From: Chloroflexota bacterium
Lineage (GTDB): Bacteria; Chloroflexota; Anaerolineae; J036; Brachytrichaceae
Assembly: GCA_030550095.1 (NCBI GenBank)
Contig: JAUQQA010000024.1
Span: 1-37,747, forward strand
Direction of reading: 5' to 3'
Length of the DNA stretch: 37,747 nucleotides
Below are positions 37,007-37,747 of this stretch, piece after piece (positions within the stretch are counted from its first letter, which is position 1; each line of letters begins with the position of its first letter). The notes beneath the pieces were generated by a model. That model ran no database searches, was not told the origin of the DNA, and saw only the letters and a program-made list of their open reading frames with translations. Both the position numbers and the translations under genes were made by a program.

Positions 37007-37154
37007 GACAAGAGAGTCTCTTGGTGACTGGAGCGGCGAGGTCACACCCGGTCCCATTCCGAACCCGGTCGTTAAGCTCGCCAGCGCCGATGGTAGTGCG
37101 CGGGAAGCCGCGTGCAAGAGTAGGTCGTTGCCAGGAGGCTCTCTTGTCTTTTTG
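37007..37154 (+). terminator. 5S processing stem doubling as rRNA operon terminator
   Basis: GACAAGAGAG at 37007-37016 pairs perfectly with CTCTCTTGTC at 37139-37148, enclosing the 5S rRNA, and is followed at once by TTTTT. The arm may also act in 5S maturation. Confidence 0.7.
37019..37136 (+). rRNA. rrf: 5S ribosomal RNA
   Basis: Shows GGTCACACCCGGTCCCATTC, CCGAACCCGG, GTTAAGCTCGCCAGCGCCGA and GAGTAGGTCGTTGCCAGG, which are the conserved loops of bacterial 5S rRNA. The ends are set from pairing of TTGGTGAC with GTTGCCAG and are approximate. Confidence 0.93.
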
Positions 37155-37172
37155 CCTTTGATCCTCTACGAT
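37144..37172 (+). promoter_or_regulatory. Putative promoter of the E1 beta gene
   Basis: TTGTCT at 37144-37149 and TACGAT at 37167-37172 are 17 bp apart. The expected start is two or three bases before the ATG at 37182. The -35 box lies inside the right arm of the rRNA terminator. Confidence 0.45.
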
Positions 37173-37181
37173 CACCCCCGT

Positions 37182-37747
37182 ATGCGTGTCCTCTCTTACA
37201 GCGAGGCGATCAACGAAGCCCTGCGTGAGGAAATGGCTCGTGACCCCAACGTTTTCATCATGGGCGAAGACGTGGGCGTGATGGGTGGCGTGTTCGGCGT
37301 CACCACTGGTTTGCTCCAGCAGTTTGGCAGCGCCCGCGTGTGCGATACGCCGATCAGCGAGGCTGCCATCGTCGGTGCAGGGCTAGGCGCAGCGATGATG
37401 GGCATGCGCCCTGTCGTCGAGATCATGTTCGGCGACTTTCTCGGTTGTGCCGGCGATCAAATCATTAACCAGGTCGCAAAGGCACGCTACATGAGCGGCG
37501 GCAAGGCGCGCGTGCCGCTCGTCATTCGCGTCACCACCGGCGCGCCTGGTGCCGCAGCAGCACAACATTCGCAAAGCCCCGAGTCCTGGTTCATGAACAT
37601 CCCAGGCCTAAAGATCGCTGTGCCCGCAACCCCTGCTGATGCAAAAGGGCTGCTGAAAAGCGCCATCCGCGGCGAAGATCCCGTGTTGTTCTTCGAGCAC
37701 AAGATGCTCTACGCGACGCGTGGAGAAGTGCCCGAAGGCGATCACCT
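37182..37747 (+). CDS. Pyruvate/2-oxoacid dehydrogenase E1 component, beta subunit (partial)
   Basis: The frame is open from the ATG at 37182 to the end of the window (188 codons) and is cut off. It begins MRVLSYSEAINEALREEM and continues NVFIMGEDVGVMGGVFGVT, DTPISEAAIVGAGLGAAM and RPVVEIMFGDF, all typical of the thiamine-diphosphate-dependent E1 beta subunit of pyruvate, acetoin or branched-chain 2-oxoacid dehydrogenase. GLKIAVPATPADAKGLL and DPVLFFEHKMLY follow. The substrate cannot be decided without the alpha subunit. No Shine-Dalgarno sequence is present; a promoter at 37144-37172 suggests a near-leaderless mRNA. Confidence 0.92.
   Translation, partial: MRVLSYSEAINEALREEMARDPNVFIMGEDVGVMGGVFGVTTGLLQQFGSARVCDTPISEAAIVGAGLGAAMMGMRPVVEIMFGDFLGCAGDQIINQVAKARYMSGGKARVPLVIRVTTGAPGAAAAQHSQSPESWFMNIPGLKIAVPATPADAKGLLKSAIRGEDPVLFFEHKMLYATRGEVPEGDH

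Overview
The window is a dense, GC-rich stretch of bacterial chromosome. It most likely comes from the phylum Chloroflexota, perhaps a phototrophic or phototroph-related lineage. The clues are an auracyanin-like blue copper lipoprotein, a 16S rRNA carrying the EUB338-III variant of the universal probe site, a dnaG-rpoD pair, and the gene order rpmB / Asp23-Gls24 / fakA / degV. The assignment is an inference from sequence reading; no database was searched. Genes are packed tightly, with many 4-bp ATGA overlaps, two convergent gene pairs that overlap at their 3' ends, and few intergenic regions above 150 bp.

Layout. Positions 1-400 hold a terminator for an upstream gene, about 300 bp without a recognisable gene, and the promoter of tRNA-Gly(CCC). 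The tRNA runs directly into rlmN. From 1.6 to 5 kb lie rpmB and the divergent unit Gls24-like / fakA / degV (fatty acid kinase system). From 4.9 to 7.5 kb, on the minus strand, lie a DUF971 protein coupled to a MOSC protein, and a phoU / PhoB-like regulator pair with a candidate Pho box. After a small gene and two back-to-back tRNAs (Arg CCG, Pro TGG) come glpX and rho. On the minus strand follow an iron-type alcohol dehydrogenase, nadD and fthC. Next come an alkyltransferase-like DNA repair protein and the minus-strand dnaG-rpoD unit. A MaoC hydratase / CitE-like lyase pair is at 17.3-18.7 kb.

From 18.7 to 26.6 kb lies the main accessory block: mmsA, an NMT1/SsuABC-type ABC transporter (permease, ATPase, permease, binding lipoprotein), a luciferase-like flavin enzyme with a lysine/alanine-rich tail, and a dihydropyrimidinase (D-hydantoinase) with a complete metal site. 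Together they read as an uptake and catabolic module for a pyrimidine- or hydantoin-like compound that feeds malonate (or methylmalonate) semialdehyde into acyl-CoA. Terminators at 20.2, 24.0 and 26.7 kb divide the block. It is followed by the auracyanin-like protein, a three-gene envelope unit (LPG synthase/flippase-like membrane protein, GT4 glycosyltransferase, DsbA-like oxidoreductase), and gmk with a rhomboid protease.

From 31.75 to 37.15 kb is a complete rRNA operon: tandem promoters, a boxA-like element, 16S, tRNA-Ile(GAT), tRNA-Ala(TGC), 23S, 5S, RNase III-type processing stems and a terminator. The window ends inside a pyruvate/2-oxoacid dehydrogenase E1 beta gene.

Main points worth a second look: the catabolic cluster with a luciferase-like enzyme where a dihydropyrimidine dehydrogenase might be expected; the DnaG primase that has lost all four zinc ligands; the rlmN start codon abutting the tRNA-Gly 3' end; and several genes with a -10-like hexamer placed so close to the start codon that leaderless mRNAs are likely.
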